Shown: positions 6,822 to 14,933, counted from the stretch's first letter. The stretch is 16,030 nt of DNA from JAWWAH01 sp033721415 (GCA_033721415.1 JAWWAH010000026.1:1-16030); one strand, 5' to 3'. Translations and numbers: made by a program. Notes: generated by a model from the letters alone, not told the origin.

Positions 6822-8724
6822 AAACAATCCAATTTTAAAACCCGATGAGTCCACTTCATGGGAAGCGGACTCTGTTTTTAATGCGTCCCCTATTAAAGCA
6901 AACAACAAGTTGCATATTTTATATAGAGCAATTTCTAATCCTAAAGAAATAGAGGGCAATCAAGTCAAAGTTTCTACAATTGGCAAAGCTACAAGCAGTA
7001 GGGGGTTTAATTTCAAAAACAGAACTCAATTTATAAAGCCCGAAGAGGATTGGGAAAAATTTGGATGTGAAGATCCCAGAGTTACCCACTTTGAAGGAAA
7101 ATATTATATTTTCTATACAGCTCTTTCAAACTATCCGTTTTCTGCAGAAGGCATTAAGGTTGGAGTAGCAGTTAGCCCTGACATGAAAAAAATAGAGAAA
7201 AAACACCTAGTAACACCGTTTAATGCAAAGGCAATGGCACTTTTCCCAGAACGTGTCCATGGTAAAATAGCAGTTATCTTTAGCTATCACACCGACAGGC
7301 CGCCATCCAAAACAATGATAGTTTACTTGGATGATATTGAACAACTTTGGTCTCAAGATTTTTGGGATGACTGGGAGAAAAGCAAAGACAAACATTTGCT
7401 AGATCTAAAGAGGGGCACAAAAGACCAAATTGAAGTTGGCGCTCCCCCAATTAAAACTAAGGATGGTTGGGTTTTGGTGTATTCAGAAATAAAAAATTAT
7501 CAAACTCCCTATCCCCTATTTACAATCCAAACTGCGCTCTTAGACCACGACAACCCCACTAAAGTTGTGGGGCGTACAGAAGAGCCCTTGTTGATACCTT
7601 TTAAAGACTACGAGAAATACGGAAAAGTTGAAAATATCGTTTTCCCATCAGGTGCGATAATATTAAAAAACAACTTACATATTTTTTACAGTGGTGCAGA
7701 TACTGTGGTCGCGGCTGCTTCCGTTCCTTTAAAGCAATTGATGGATGAGATGAAAAAAGTTCAAAGCCACATTGTAGAATTTCAAAGATTTGCACATAAT
7801 CCTATTTTAAAACCTATAGCAGAAAATAACTGGGAGGAAAAAGCGGTCTTGAATCCAGCAGCTATAAGGTTAAAAAATAAAACCCATATACTATATAGAG
7901 CAATGGACAATACAGGAGTTTCTACAATAGGATATGCCTCAAGTAAAGATAATCTTAATATAGATGAAAGGCTAAATAAGCCCATATACAAGCCAAGAAA
8001 AGATTTTGAAGTAAGTAAAAAGCCTGGTAACTCTGGCTGCGAGGATCCAAGATTAACAAAAATAGGTAAGAAGATTTACATGTTATACACAGCATATAAC
8101 GGGAAACAACCTCCAGCAGGAGCAATAACATGGATAAAAGAAAAAGACTTTTTAAAGAAAAAATGGAACTGGTCTGAGCCAAAAATCATTACAGAGCCTG
8201 GAGTTGATAACAAAGACATAGTTCTATTCCCAAGAAAAATTAATGGTAGGTACTATTTATTGCATAGGCCCCACAGCAGAGATGTGTGGATAGATTCTAC
8301 AGATAACCTGGACTTTGAAAAAGGAGAATACCTAAAAGGTAACAAATTATTTACACCAAGGGACGAGGGTTGGGACACTCTAAAAGTTGGTGCAAACACC
8401 CCCCCCATAGAAACCCCTGCTGGCTGGGTTGTTATTTACCATGGAGTTTCAAGCTCTAGTAGAAAGTACAGAGTTGGAGCAGTTTTATTAGATAAAGAAG
8501 ACCCCACAAAAGTTTTATGCAGATTACACGATCCCCTATTAGAGCCAGAGATGGAATACGAAAAAAAAGGCCAGGTTGATAATGTTGTTTTTCCTTGTGG
8601 GCATGTTATTGTCGATGGAATTATCTACCTTTACTACGGTGGAGCCGATTCTGTTGTAGCTGTTGCTAAAGTAGAATTTAAAAAAATAACAACAATACTA
8701 GCCGAATCAATATACGAAGAATAA
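6799..8724 (+). CDS. Tandem GH130 protein (two phosphorylase domains, first degenerate)
   Basis: A 641-residue fusion of two GH130 domains, roughly 1-315 and 326-641, each starting with R-(Y/F)-x-x-NPILKP. The second domain has a full set: LNPAA..HILYR, GCEDPR (413-418, Asp416), LLHRP (487-491), VGANTPPIET, and IYHGV (546-550). The first keeps GCEDPR (89-94, Asp92) and EVGAPPIKT (212-220) but has FSYHTDR (161-167) in place of the HR motif and VYSEI in place of YHGV, so it may be inactive or bind a different ligand. The second domain is closer to the separate upstream GH130 protein (shared WNW..P, LDFxxGEYLKG) than to its own partner. No signal peptide. The start overlaps the upstream gene by 23 bases, which suggests translational coupling; the domain begins almost at residue 1, supporting this ATG. 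Confidence 0.88.
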   Translation: MASAQRYKNNPILKPDESTSWEADSVFNASPIKANNKLHILYRAISNPKEIEGNQVKVSTIGKATSSRGFNFKNRTQFIKPEEDWEKFGCEDPRVTHFEGKYYIFYTALSNYPFSAEGIKVGVAVSPDMKKIEKKHLVTPFNAKAMALFPERVHGKIAVIFSYHTDRPPSKTMIVYLDDIEQLWSQDFWDDWEKSKDKHLLDLKRGTKDQIEVGAPPIKTKDGWVLVYSEIKNYQTPYPLFTIQTALLDHDNPTKVVGRTEEPLLIPFKDYEKYGKVENIVFPSGAIILKNNLHIFYSGADTVVAAASVPLKQLMDEMKKVQSHIVEFQRFAHNPILKPIAENNWEEKAVLNPAAIRLKNKTHILYRAMDNTGVSTIGYASSKDNLNIDERLNKPIYKPRKDFEVSKKPGNSGCEDPRLTKIGKKIYMLYTAYNGKQPPAGAITWIKEKDFLKKKWNWSEPKIITEPGVDNKDIVLFPRKINGRYYLLHRPHSRDVWIDSTDNLDFEKGEYLKGNKLFTPRDEGWDTLKVGANTPPIETPAGWVVIYHGVSSSSRKYRVGAVLLDKEDPTKVLCRLHDPLLEPEMEYEKKGQVDNVVFPCGHVIVDGIIYLYYGGADSVVAVAKVEFKKITTILAESIYEE

Positions 8725-8749
8725 TTTAAAATACTTATTTAAGAAAAAA

Positions 8750-8769
8750 CCCGCCAATATATTGGCGGG
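8750..8769. terminator. Bidirectional terminator between convergent genes
   Basis: A perfect 20-base palindrome (CCCGCCAATA then TATTGGCGGG) with an A-run before and T-run after on both strands. It lies 25 bases after the GH130 stop and 19 bases after the stop of the opposing ZU5-like gene, so it serves both. Confidence 0.9.
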
Positions 8770-8788
8770 TTTTTAACTAATAGTCTAA

Positions 8789-10054
8789 CTATTCCAAATA
8801 TTTAAGAAGCTCTACTGACTGCTCGTAGGTTATGTTTACATTCACTGTAGGAGTATTTTCAACTGTGCCAAACCCACATTGGCCTGGTGCAGGGTCGCGT
8901 GAACTTACAACTTCTGTTTGGACTTCTCCGTTTTCGTGCCTTAAACCATATGCTTCTTTTTGTGAGTGATAATGATCCTCCTCACACCTGTCTGGGCTAG
9001 CTATACTAAATTGGTGTTTAGGATAATAAACGCCGTCTATATCCAACATTACAACATCACTGGTCCTTTCTTCTTCATCTTCACCTATTGTTGCTTCTTG
9101 TTCATCTTCTTCAGCTACGCATTCAACTGGAATCTGCTTTGTCAGACGCATACTTGTATCATAGGGGTTGCCGTCATCATACTGAGAAAGACCTGCCCCA
9201 TGAGAATAAGTAATTTTAGTTCCTTGTATTACAAAAAATCCAAGTAGTTCAAGTGTATCCTGCCCTGAATTAACGCAAGTAAATTCTGATTGGCTTGTAT
9301 AAGCTAAAGGATCATACTTGGTTGTCATAGGAGCAAGTCCTCCTCCTATTGTTTCACGCTGTGGTGGTTCAAAGGTTTCATTTTTAACTTCTGAATCAGG
9401 TGGGTCTAAAATATTACCCTCCTGAGCAACCCATTCTTCTGTTATAGAAAGATGGCTTATCTCTACGGTAAAACCTTCAGAAAATTCTATACCTTCATCA
9501 TTTTTCCAACTTCTACCACCTCCCGAGAATGATCGCGGAGCACGCACATCAATACCCACAGCAAAACTCTCTCCTATGTTTCGCGTTATAGAATCAGGGC
9601 TAAATTCTACCTCTAGACCCTCTTCTACAACCAAAACACTAAAATGCTCAATTGGCGCTGTTATTGTAGTTTGATTTTGAGCTATTGAAATTTCTGTATC
9701 TTTTACTCCTTCAATATCATCTTCGGACTGCATAGTAACTATTGGGGCTCTATTTAAATCTCCTTCTAATTCTATTGTGGCCACAAGTGGCTCGTTAAAT
9801 TTTATCCCCTCGGGCTGTAATCTCCATGCGCCTTCTATTCTTTCGATTTCTTCGGTATTTATGGGCGTGATAGAGATATCTTTAGGTGATAATCCCTCAG
9901 GCAAAGAGCTATCTTGGAACGTAAGCTGCATTTTACCATCAGAACTTTTTACTGTATTAATCACTGGTTTTTCGGATGAAAAAAAGTATAAAATACCACC
10001 CATAACTAAAATTGCAACCAATGTTCCTGCTATTAAGTATAGTTTTTTATTCAT
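8789..10054 (-). CDS. Membrane-anchored extracellular protein with ZU5-like domain
   Basis: A 421-residue protein with an N-terminal anchor (MNKKLYLIAGTLVAILVMGG, membrane helix about 5-25) and an exported remainder. Residues about 40-143 resemble a ZU5-like domain: LPEGLSP..ISITPI, LQPEGIKFNEPLVATIEL, and the closing TAPIEHFSVLVV, which has the same IEHFS as the gene at 13350. Residues 144-421 are acidic and beta-rich with several Cys and His (CEEDHYHSQ), and I recognise no family. The frame is open to a GTG at 10093, but that codon lies inside the -10 box TGTTAGAAT (10084-10092), so the ATG at 10054 is preferred; it gives a normal N-in anchor. It follows the small membrane gene by 77 bases without a hairpin, so partial read-through is possible. 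A surface role is inferred. Confidence 0.65.
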   Translation of the reverse strand: MNKKLYLIAGTLVAILVMGGILYFFSSEKPVINTVKSSDGKMQLTFQDSSLPEGLSPKDISITPINTEEIERIEGAWRLQPEGIKFNEPLVATIELEGDLNRAPIVTMQSEDDIEGVKDTEISIAQNQTTITAPIEHFSVLVVEEGLEVEFSPDSITRNIGESFAVGIDVRAPRSFSGGGRSWKNDEGIEFSEGFTVEISHLSITEEWVAQEGNILDPPDSEVKNETFEPPQRETIGGGLAPMTTKYDPLAYTSQSEFTCVNSGQDTLELLGFFVIQGTKITYSHGAGLSQYDDGNPYDTSMRLTKQIPVECVAEEDEQEATIGEDEEERTSDVVMLDIDGVYYPKHQFSIASPDRCEEDHYHSQKEAYGLRHENGEVQTEVVSSRDPAPGQCGFGTVENTPTVNVNITYEQSVELLKYLE

Positions 10055-10083
10055 CTCTTTATAATGTTTAATCCTATAAACAT

Positions 10084-10092
10084 ATTCTAACA
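10084..10092 (-). promoter_or_regulatory. Extended -10 promoter of the ZU5-like gene
   Basis: The minus strand reads TTGTGTTAGAAT, identical over 12 bases to the promoter of the HopA1-like gene. It lies 29 bases before the ATG at 10054; the expected leader is about 22 bases. It also overlaps an alternative GTG start. Confidence 0.55.
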
Positions 10093-10131
10093 CAAGAGTA
10101 GTCCGCTTAGATTCCTATAATAATCTCCTTT

Positions 10132-10461
10132 TTAAAATATTTTTACATTAAATATTTTTTCAGCTATCTCAAAGAAAGACATCAATATCATCACGCCATA
10201 AAGAGTCTTGTATGCTAACCGTATGCTTACATAATGCATACTTTCAGTAAAATGGTATCTCTCTGCAAAATACATTGCTAAAGTTGCAGGAATAATAAAT
10301 ATTGCCGCCAATAATCTAGTATAGTCTGCTAAAAAATGAGTAGCATTACTTAAGCTATACTCATAAAGTTCTCCTGATATTCTGCTCATTGTGGTAATAG
10401 AAAAATAGATACCCATTAGTATGGGTATTACGTCTTTTATAATAAACTCTTTACGTGTCAT
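10132..10461 (-). CDS. Small membrane protein, unknown function
   Basis: A 109-residue protein with three predicted membrane helices (about 10-27, 43-62 and 83-100) joined by short polar loops, one with ERYHFTESMHY. I do not recognise a family. The ATG at 10461 lies 8 bases after the TATGAT of repeat copy B, so the mRNA should be leaderless. No hairpin separates it from the downstream ZU5-like gene, but that gene has its own -10 box. Confidence 0.7.
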   Translation of the reverse strand: MTRKEFIIKDVIPILMGIYFSITTMSRISGELYEYSLSNATHFLADYTRLLAAIFIIPATLAMYFAERYHFTESMHYVSIRLAYKTLYGVMILMSFFEIAEKIFNVKIF

Positions 10462-10469
10462 ATATACTC

Positions 10470-10519
10470 ATCATACCAAAAACCCCGCAATCTGTGCGGG
10501 GGTTTTCCACTTTCGGGGG
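10470..10519 (-). repeat. Terminator-promoter repeat, copy B
   Basis: Minus strand: CCCCCGAAAGTGGAAAA, hairpin CCCCGCA/TGCGGGG (10483-10489 with 10495-10501) with loop CAGAT as in copy A, then TTTTTGGTATGAT. It lies 22 bases after the stop at 10542, and its TATGAT (10470-10475) ends 8 bases before the ATG at 10461. Confidence 0.85.
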
Positions 10520-10541
10520 TTTTTGACCCTGTTAAAAGATT

Positions 10542-12200
10542 TTATTTTGCAACTACTATTGATTGCATAAAACCTTTAAGCTTATTGTTGTAATCAAGCC
10601 CTTCTTTTGAAATAACTTTGTCTCCACTACAATAACTGGTTACTTCGTCATCTGGAATATCTGCTACATCCAGGTTGTATACACTCACATTGGTATAAAC
10701 AGGAGACCTTGTACTTACAATCGCAGAAGCGTTAATGTATTTTTTCTCCACAGGTCCAATACAGCTATCTGCATCAACGAATACTCTCCGACGTTCGGTA
10801 TTTTCAAAATATTCACTCTCATGCACTTCGTTAAAATCCATAACGCTCAAGGAATCATTTGCAAAACAGTGGATAGGACCGCCTTTCTGAATTTTAAAAT
10901 CTTTACTAGAAAGCACTAGGTGAGGAGTGTTTTCAGTAGTCTCTCCTTCATTTGTGCGAAAGGTATAGATATAACTACTTCCTGATACTTCGGCATTTTG
11001 GGCACTTATCTGGTCCTGGCATTTAAGTAGCTGATTTTCTTCATATACTTCTCCCCATTCGGCAGGATAGGCAAAAACAAGTCCTGTTTCATCACTAAGA
11101 AACGATTCCCATTCTTTTTCTTCCGCGCTACCTGTGTACTTTTTTCCCCTAGTGATAGCTCCCTCAATTTCTAAAATGTCTCGTGTATTAAATCTATACA
11201 CGTAAGAAGTGCAGCAATCATAATGAGGATCCACACCTATATCTGAAAGAATTAATGACTCCATTTTATTATCTAAAACACATTCACCCACAGTTATAGA
11301 AGCATTGCCAGGAGAATTAGCTATTGGTTTCTTAGCGAAGGCTGCCAAATGCCCATAAGATGAAAAAATCATTTTACCACTCGATGCATCATATACTTCT
11401 GCATATGGATCCATTCCTCGGGAACATAGTGTCAAGTAATCTTTTTTCGCGTATTCAGATCTTGTAAATTCGGCAAAATCCGATGTCCAGGGCCAAGATT
11501 CCATAATCTTTTTCTCTCTGAATGTATCATATAGAACACGAATAGAATTATTACGATCAAAGAATCCATACAATACATAACGGTCGTCGGCAGAAACTGC
11601 TTGCACTTCATAGTAAAAATCTGAAACAAATGAAAGTCTCTGTGCTTTATCTAGTATAATTTCTTCACCATCTTTATCTAAAACTAATTCATAATAGTTG
11701 TCTTCGAGAGCTCTTGTAAAGACTTTTATGGCATCTCCACTATATAGAACTTCTGACTCACCTAAATCAAGGATTTTGTGAACAGGTCTTACCTCTGATG
11801 ATAATATGTTTACATTGCTACCCTCAACAGTTGCGTTAACGTCGTAAACAAGTATTTTTCCTGTTTCTTCATCCATGTCTCTAACTTCAAAACTATAAGA
11901 GTTATCCGGATTTCGCTTAATATCTGAAACAGAGCTATCCTCAAATTCTGAATAATTCTTAATGGTGTTTACGTCTGTGATTACTGTTTTTGCTATCCCG
12001 ACTTCTCCTCCCATAGAGCTAACCCTTGTTTCCTTTTTAAAAGGGTTCATACCCTCTATTTGGTGATAAAAACGCGGAAGAGAAAGGATAATTCCAAAAA
12101 ACAACACCACTGCAAAACCAATTAGAACAAGGTCTCTTTGTTCTAATCTTTTGTATATTGGCACATTATTGCTTGAATTTTTTTCTGAATCTTGTTCCAT
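10542..12200 (-). CDS. Large membrane-anchored extracellular protein, unknown function
   Basis: A 552-residue protein: a short polar cytosolic N-terminus, one membrane helix (about 24-42, LVLIGFAVVLFFGIILSL) and about 500 exported residues. The exported part is rich in beta-type stretches and aromatic/acidic repeats such as RYVLYGFFDRNNSIRVLY and AEVYDASSGKMIF, which is suggestive of propeller-like strands but is not a recognised family. A later segment, ETGLVFAYPAEWGEVYE (about 380-396), resembles the opening of PsbP-like modules seen in CPR surface proteins. Several Cys residues (for example CCTSY) suggest disulfides. It begins 35 bases after the stop of the TM2 gene and has its own TATAAT at 12218-12223. 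Its transcript should end at repeat copy B. Confidence 0.65.
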   Translation of the reverse strand: MEQDSEKNSSNNVPIYKRLEQRDLVLIGFAVVLFFGIILSLPRFYHQIEGMNPFKKETRVSSMGGEVGIAKTVITDVNTIKNYSEFEDSSVSDIKRNPDNSYSFEVRDMDEETGKILVYDVNATVEGSNVNILSSEVRPVHKILDLGESEVLYSGDAIKVFTRALEDNYYELVLDKDGEEIILDKAQRLSFVSDFYYEVQAVSADDRYVLYGFFDRNNSIRVLYDTFREKKIMESWPWTSDFAEFTRSEYAKKDYLTLCSRGMDPYAEVYDASSGKMIFSSYGHLAAFAKKPIANSPGNASITVGECVLDNKMESLILSDIGVDPHYDCCTSYVYRFNTRDILEIEGAITRGKKYTGSAEEKEWESFLSDETGLVFAYPAEWGEVYEENQLLKCQDQISAQNAEVSGSSYIYTFRTNEGETTENTPHLVLSSKDFKIQKGGPIHCFANDSLSVMDFNEVHESEYFENTERRRVFVDADSCIGPVEKKYINASAIVSTRSPVYTNVSVYNLDVADIPDDEVTSYCSGDKVISKEGLDYNNKLKGFMQSIVVAK

Positions 12201-12217
12201 AAAAATAGTTTTTACTA

Positions 12218-12223
12218 ATTATA
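12218..12223 (-). promoter_or_regulatory. -10 box before the large anchored protein gene
   Basis: TATAAT on the minus strand, 17 bases before the ATG at 12200, inside the short gap after the TM2 gene. The leader would be about 10 bases with no Shine-Dalgarno sequence. No hairpin separates the two genes, so co-transcription with the TM2 gene is also possible. Confidence 0.45.
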
Positions 12224-12235
12224 TTTTGTGAACCA

Positions 12236-13252
12236 TTATTGTAAATCAAATGTTTTACAAGGCTTCTCACTAAAAAATGAGTCTAGCCAAACTAGATCAG
12301 CATCTGAATCCTCTGGTATGTGCCCAATCATATGCCTTTTTATAGTTTCCCCGGGGCCTACAAATCCGGTTACGTACTTCTTTTTATATTCTCCTGCATC
12401 CTCCACTATGTTAACTCTTTTATAATCTTCTGAGTTGTTAGAGCCTGGTAGGTAAAGCAAGGTACCATCTTCAAGCATAAACTTAAACATACCCTCCCTA
12501 TTAAGCCGTTTATCGCTATTATTAGTAGATTCAACAAATAAAGCTATGTACTTATATCCAGGGCTAGGATCATCACCACTAGTTTCAGGATTAAAATCAA
12601 CACTAACTACCTTAAATTCAGTGGCATTAAGAGGGGTTCTTTCGCCTATATTTACAGGTTCTTCGCTACACTCTAGTACGCGGCCTTGGCCTACTGTAGT
12701 AGTAGTTGCAATCTCCCCATCTTCGTTTGTTGTTGTGTGGATACTTATTCCTTGTTCCAGAGTGTCAGCTGTTGTGCGCAGGCTGAGATAATTATAAGCA
12801 AGAACACCTATCTGAAGAATAAGCCAAACAACAAGAATAATTGAAGCTATTTTCTTGTGCTCTTCCCTACCTTCTAGCTCTGAACCATCCTTTGCGCGCT
12901 TTTTACCTGCAAATATCATTACTAAATCTATTGTGTACCAAATACCAAAGCCTCCAAGGGTAACTAATTTAAGAATACCTGTGCCTATGTATCCTAAATA
13001 AAAACGGTCAACACCCAAAACACCCAGGAACATAGACAGCAAAAATGCTACAAGGTATGATTTTTCCTCTTTAGGTTTGGCTTGGGAAGGAGCGCTGGGT
13101 GCACCCTGAGCAGGAGGATTGGGTGGATTATTGAGCGCTTTATTAATATCATCTTCCCTCCATCCGGCGCTCTTTAATTCTGTACGAATTTGAGCATCAG
13201 AAGAACCATTGTGACGTCTTTGTTCTATATATTTTTTTAAATCTTGATTCAC
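12236..13252 (-). CDS. TM2 domain protein with UBA-like N-terminus and DUF4352-like exported domain
   Basis: A 338-residue protein with four parts. Residues about 4-41 form a small helical module ending SAGWREDDINKAL, of the short UBA/SHOCT-like type often fused to CPR membrane proteins. A Pro-rich linker (42-62) follows. Residues 65-115 are a TM2 domain: two helices around the FLGVLGVDRFYLGYIGTG motif with the conserved D-R-F-Y-x-G. A third helix (about 135-155) leads outside. The rest resembles DUF4352, an immunoglobulin-like exported fold: ATEFKVVSVDFNPE, YKYIALFVESTNNSDK, FMLEDGTLLY. Translation starts at a GTG (13252). Two possible -10 boxes precede it: TATGAT of repeat copy C (13282-13287) and TATAAT (13269-13274), the latter 16 bases before the GTG. 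Function unknown; a sensor or scaffold at the membrane is possible. Confidence 0.82.
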   Translation of the reverse strand: MNQDLKKYIEQRRHNGSSDAQIRTELKSAGWREDDINKALNNPPNPPAQGAPSAPSQAKPKEEKSYLVAFLLSMFLGVLGVDRFYLGYIGTGILKLVTLGGFGIWYTIDLVMIFAGKKRAKDGSELEGREEHKKIASIILVVWLILQIGVLAYNYLSLRTTADTLEQGISIHTTTNEDGEIATTTTVGQGRVLECSEEPVNIGERTPLNATEFKVVSVDFNPETSGDDPSPGYKYIALFVESTNNSDKRLNREGMFKFMLEDGTLLYLPGSNNSEDYKRVNIVEDAGEYKKKYVTGFVGPGETIKRHMIGHIPEDSDADLVWLDSFFSEKPCKTFDLQ

Positions 13253-13268
13253 GATTAAAAAATTACTT

Positions 13269-13274
13269 ATTATA
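13269..13274 (-). promoter_or_regulatory. Second -10 box before the TM2 gene
   Basis: TATAAT on the minus strand, 7 bases downstream of the TATGAT of repeat copy C and 16 bases before the GTG start. Use of this box gives a leader of about 9 bases; use of the repeat's box gives about 22. Confidence 0.4.
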
Positions 13275-13281
13275 CATATTC

Positions 13282-13332
13282 ATCATACCAAAAACCCCCA
13301 CAATATGTGCGGGGGTTTTCCACTTTAGGGGG
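13282..13332 (-). repeat. Terminator-promoter repeat, copy C
   Basis: Minus strand: CCCCCTAAAGTGGAAAA, hairpin CCCCCGCA/TGTGGGGG with loop CATAT, then TTTTTGGTATGAT. The stem contains one change relative to copy A that leaves a G-U pair in minus-strand RNA but an A-C mismatch in plus-strand RNA. It follows the stop at 13350 by 17 bases. Confidence 0.85.
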
Positions 13333-13349
13333 TGTTTTTATTTTTGCTT

Positions 13350-14933
13350 TTATTCTGCTGGTGCGGGGGCAAGGTCCCACGCACGACCCTCGGCACCTTC
13401 TTCAAACGTACCGGTACAAAGCTGAAATCCTGTCTCCGGATCTATCCCTCGCATAGTAATAATATCGTCGCCAGCTCCCCCAAACTCGATTATCGCTAAA
13501 TTGATCGGAGCTTCTTCATATCCGGACGCAGGAAAAATACGCATAGACGACTGGTACTTCGGGTACCCGCCGCTAAATTCAACGATGCCGTTCTCCGGCG
13601 TTGTCTCGGGATAAAAGCTCAGTTCTATCTCTCCACCTTCAATAGCTGCACTTTCCAGCGTGATTGTCTCAAAACCGCAAGCCCCGCCGCCCCATGTTCT
13701 GTTTTCTTCTTGTCCGGTACGCGAATCAGGTGAAGCTGCCTCTTGCTCCGGCTTTTTTACCTCAAAAGAGCCTGACTCCTTTGCTTCTACCGCATCCACC
13801 TTTACGGCATACACTCCTTCTATGTTACGCACGACATCCAGTAGCAAGTCAGTGTATTGGTTTGGATCAAGTTCAATCTCGCGAGATAATTCAACCGCAT
13901 TTCCGACACTTATCTCAACTGTGCGCTTGCCCGTACTCTCGCCTGTATTCATTACTTGAGCAAATATACCAACTTGCTTTCCTGGTTCAACAATCTGCGG
14001 AGTAATTTCAAATCCCTTAATGACAAACTCGCCCTTGCATGGTTCTAATATTATCTCAACAGTAAGCGCATACTCACCGTCAAAATTCTCAAGAACATTT
14101 GGATCTTGCCCTCCTCCTTTTATTGTCTTTATCCTGCTCACCGATCCGGCCACGCTCGCGATACGAGTAATGTTTTGCGGATGACTGCTTTTCTTGCCTA
14201 TGTTCTTGTACTTGTTGTAATATTCCTGCATTAATTCGCCTTCGTTTCCGTTTTCCTGGATATTCAAATTATAGCCGGCGCCAACAATGCGGTAGCACTG
14301 CCCTTTATATGTATGCTCTTGGCCGGGTCCAGTGTCATATAAATTGCCTAACAGTTCTACCATTTCATCCATAAACTTAATATCGTTGGGGTTCCCCAAG
14401 TTGGGACGAGAAAGTTTTGCCTTCACCTTCTCCCATCCTTTAAACAGTACATATTTAGAAAAATGTTCAATCTCTGCTTCTGCAGTTTTACCATCAGAGA
14501 GCACGGTAGCCACCGCCCTAGTATCAATGTACTGCTCCTCCTCGTTTAATAGAAAGAGCGGTAATTCTGTGCCGGGTTCGTATTGCTCTTTCAGCGGAAT
14601 GGTAACGGTGATCGGTTTTTTAAACGAAAGACCACTTGGGCCAAACGCAACACCGCCTATTGGCTCTGCAAACAGTGGCCCTGGGACATACAACTCTTCC
14701 GGTATTTTTTCTGCTGAAATATCGGTTTGTTTATGTAGTGCGCCTGGCGGAACCACAATCTTTACTGTTCCCGCTGTAAATGTACCGCCGTCAGTATCTA
14801 CACTAAACGGCTCACCGGGTTTTACATCTGTGCCGCCGGTACCTGAAAAAAACATGTATACAACGGCAATAACCGCAATAACCCCTATGGTCGAAAGCGG
14901 CTTGATATATGATTTGTTTTGTAGATATTTCAT
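13350..14933 (-). CDS. Membrane-anchored ZU5-like / CARDB-like surface protein
   Basis: A 527-residue protein: membrane anchor at about 13-30, then an exported region. Residues about 48-165 form a ZU5-like domain with the typical VKIVVPPGAL (57-66), a P-x-G-x-x-F block (AFGPSGLSFKKPITVTIPL) and the closing EIEHFSKYVLF. Residues about 303-395 look like a CARDB-type adhesion module (ITPQIVEPGKQVG, VMNTGESTGKRTVEISVG). A Ser/Glu-rich linker leads to a last acidic beta-rich domain (about 415-515) with two Cys. The third base is more often G or C here than in neighbours: hand counts give 34/60 G+C at 13561-13620 and 27/60 at 13921-13980 against 18/60 at 10561-10620. This may mean transfer or selection for expression. 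The TATAAT at 14954-14959 supports the ATG at 14933. An adhesion role is inferred. Confidence 0.7.
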   Translation of the reverse strand: MKYLQNKSYIKPLSTIGVIAVIAVVYMFFSGTGGTDVKPGEPFSVDTDGGTFTAGTVKIVVPPGALHKQTDISAEKIPEELYVPGPLFAEPIGGVAFGPSGLSFKKPITVTIPLKEQYEPGTELPLFLLNEEEQYIDTRAVATVLSDGKTAEAEIEHFSKYVLFKGWEKVKAKLSRPNLGNPNDIKFMDEMVELLGNLYDTGPGQEHTYKGQCYRIVGAGYNLNIQENGNEGELMQEYYNKYKNIGKKSSHPQNITRIASVAGSVSRIKTIKGGGQDPNVLENFDGEYALTVEIILEPCKGEFVIKGFEITPQIVEPGKQVGIFAQVMNTGESTGKRTVEISVGNAVELSREIELDPNQYTDLLLDVVRNIEGVYAVKVDAVEAKESGSFEVKKPEQEAASPDSRTGQEENRTWGGGACGFETITLESAAIEGGEIELSFYPETTPENGIVEFSGGYPKYQSSMRIFPASGYEEAPINLAIIEFGGAGDDIITMRGIDPETGFQLCTGTFEEGAEGRAWDLAPAPAE

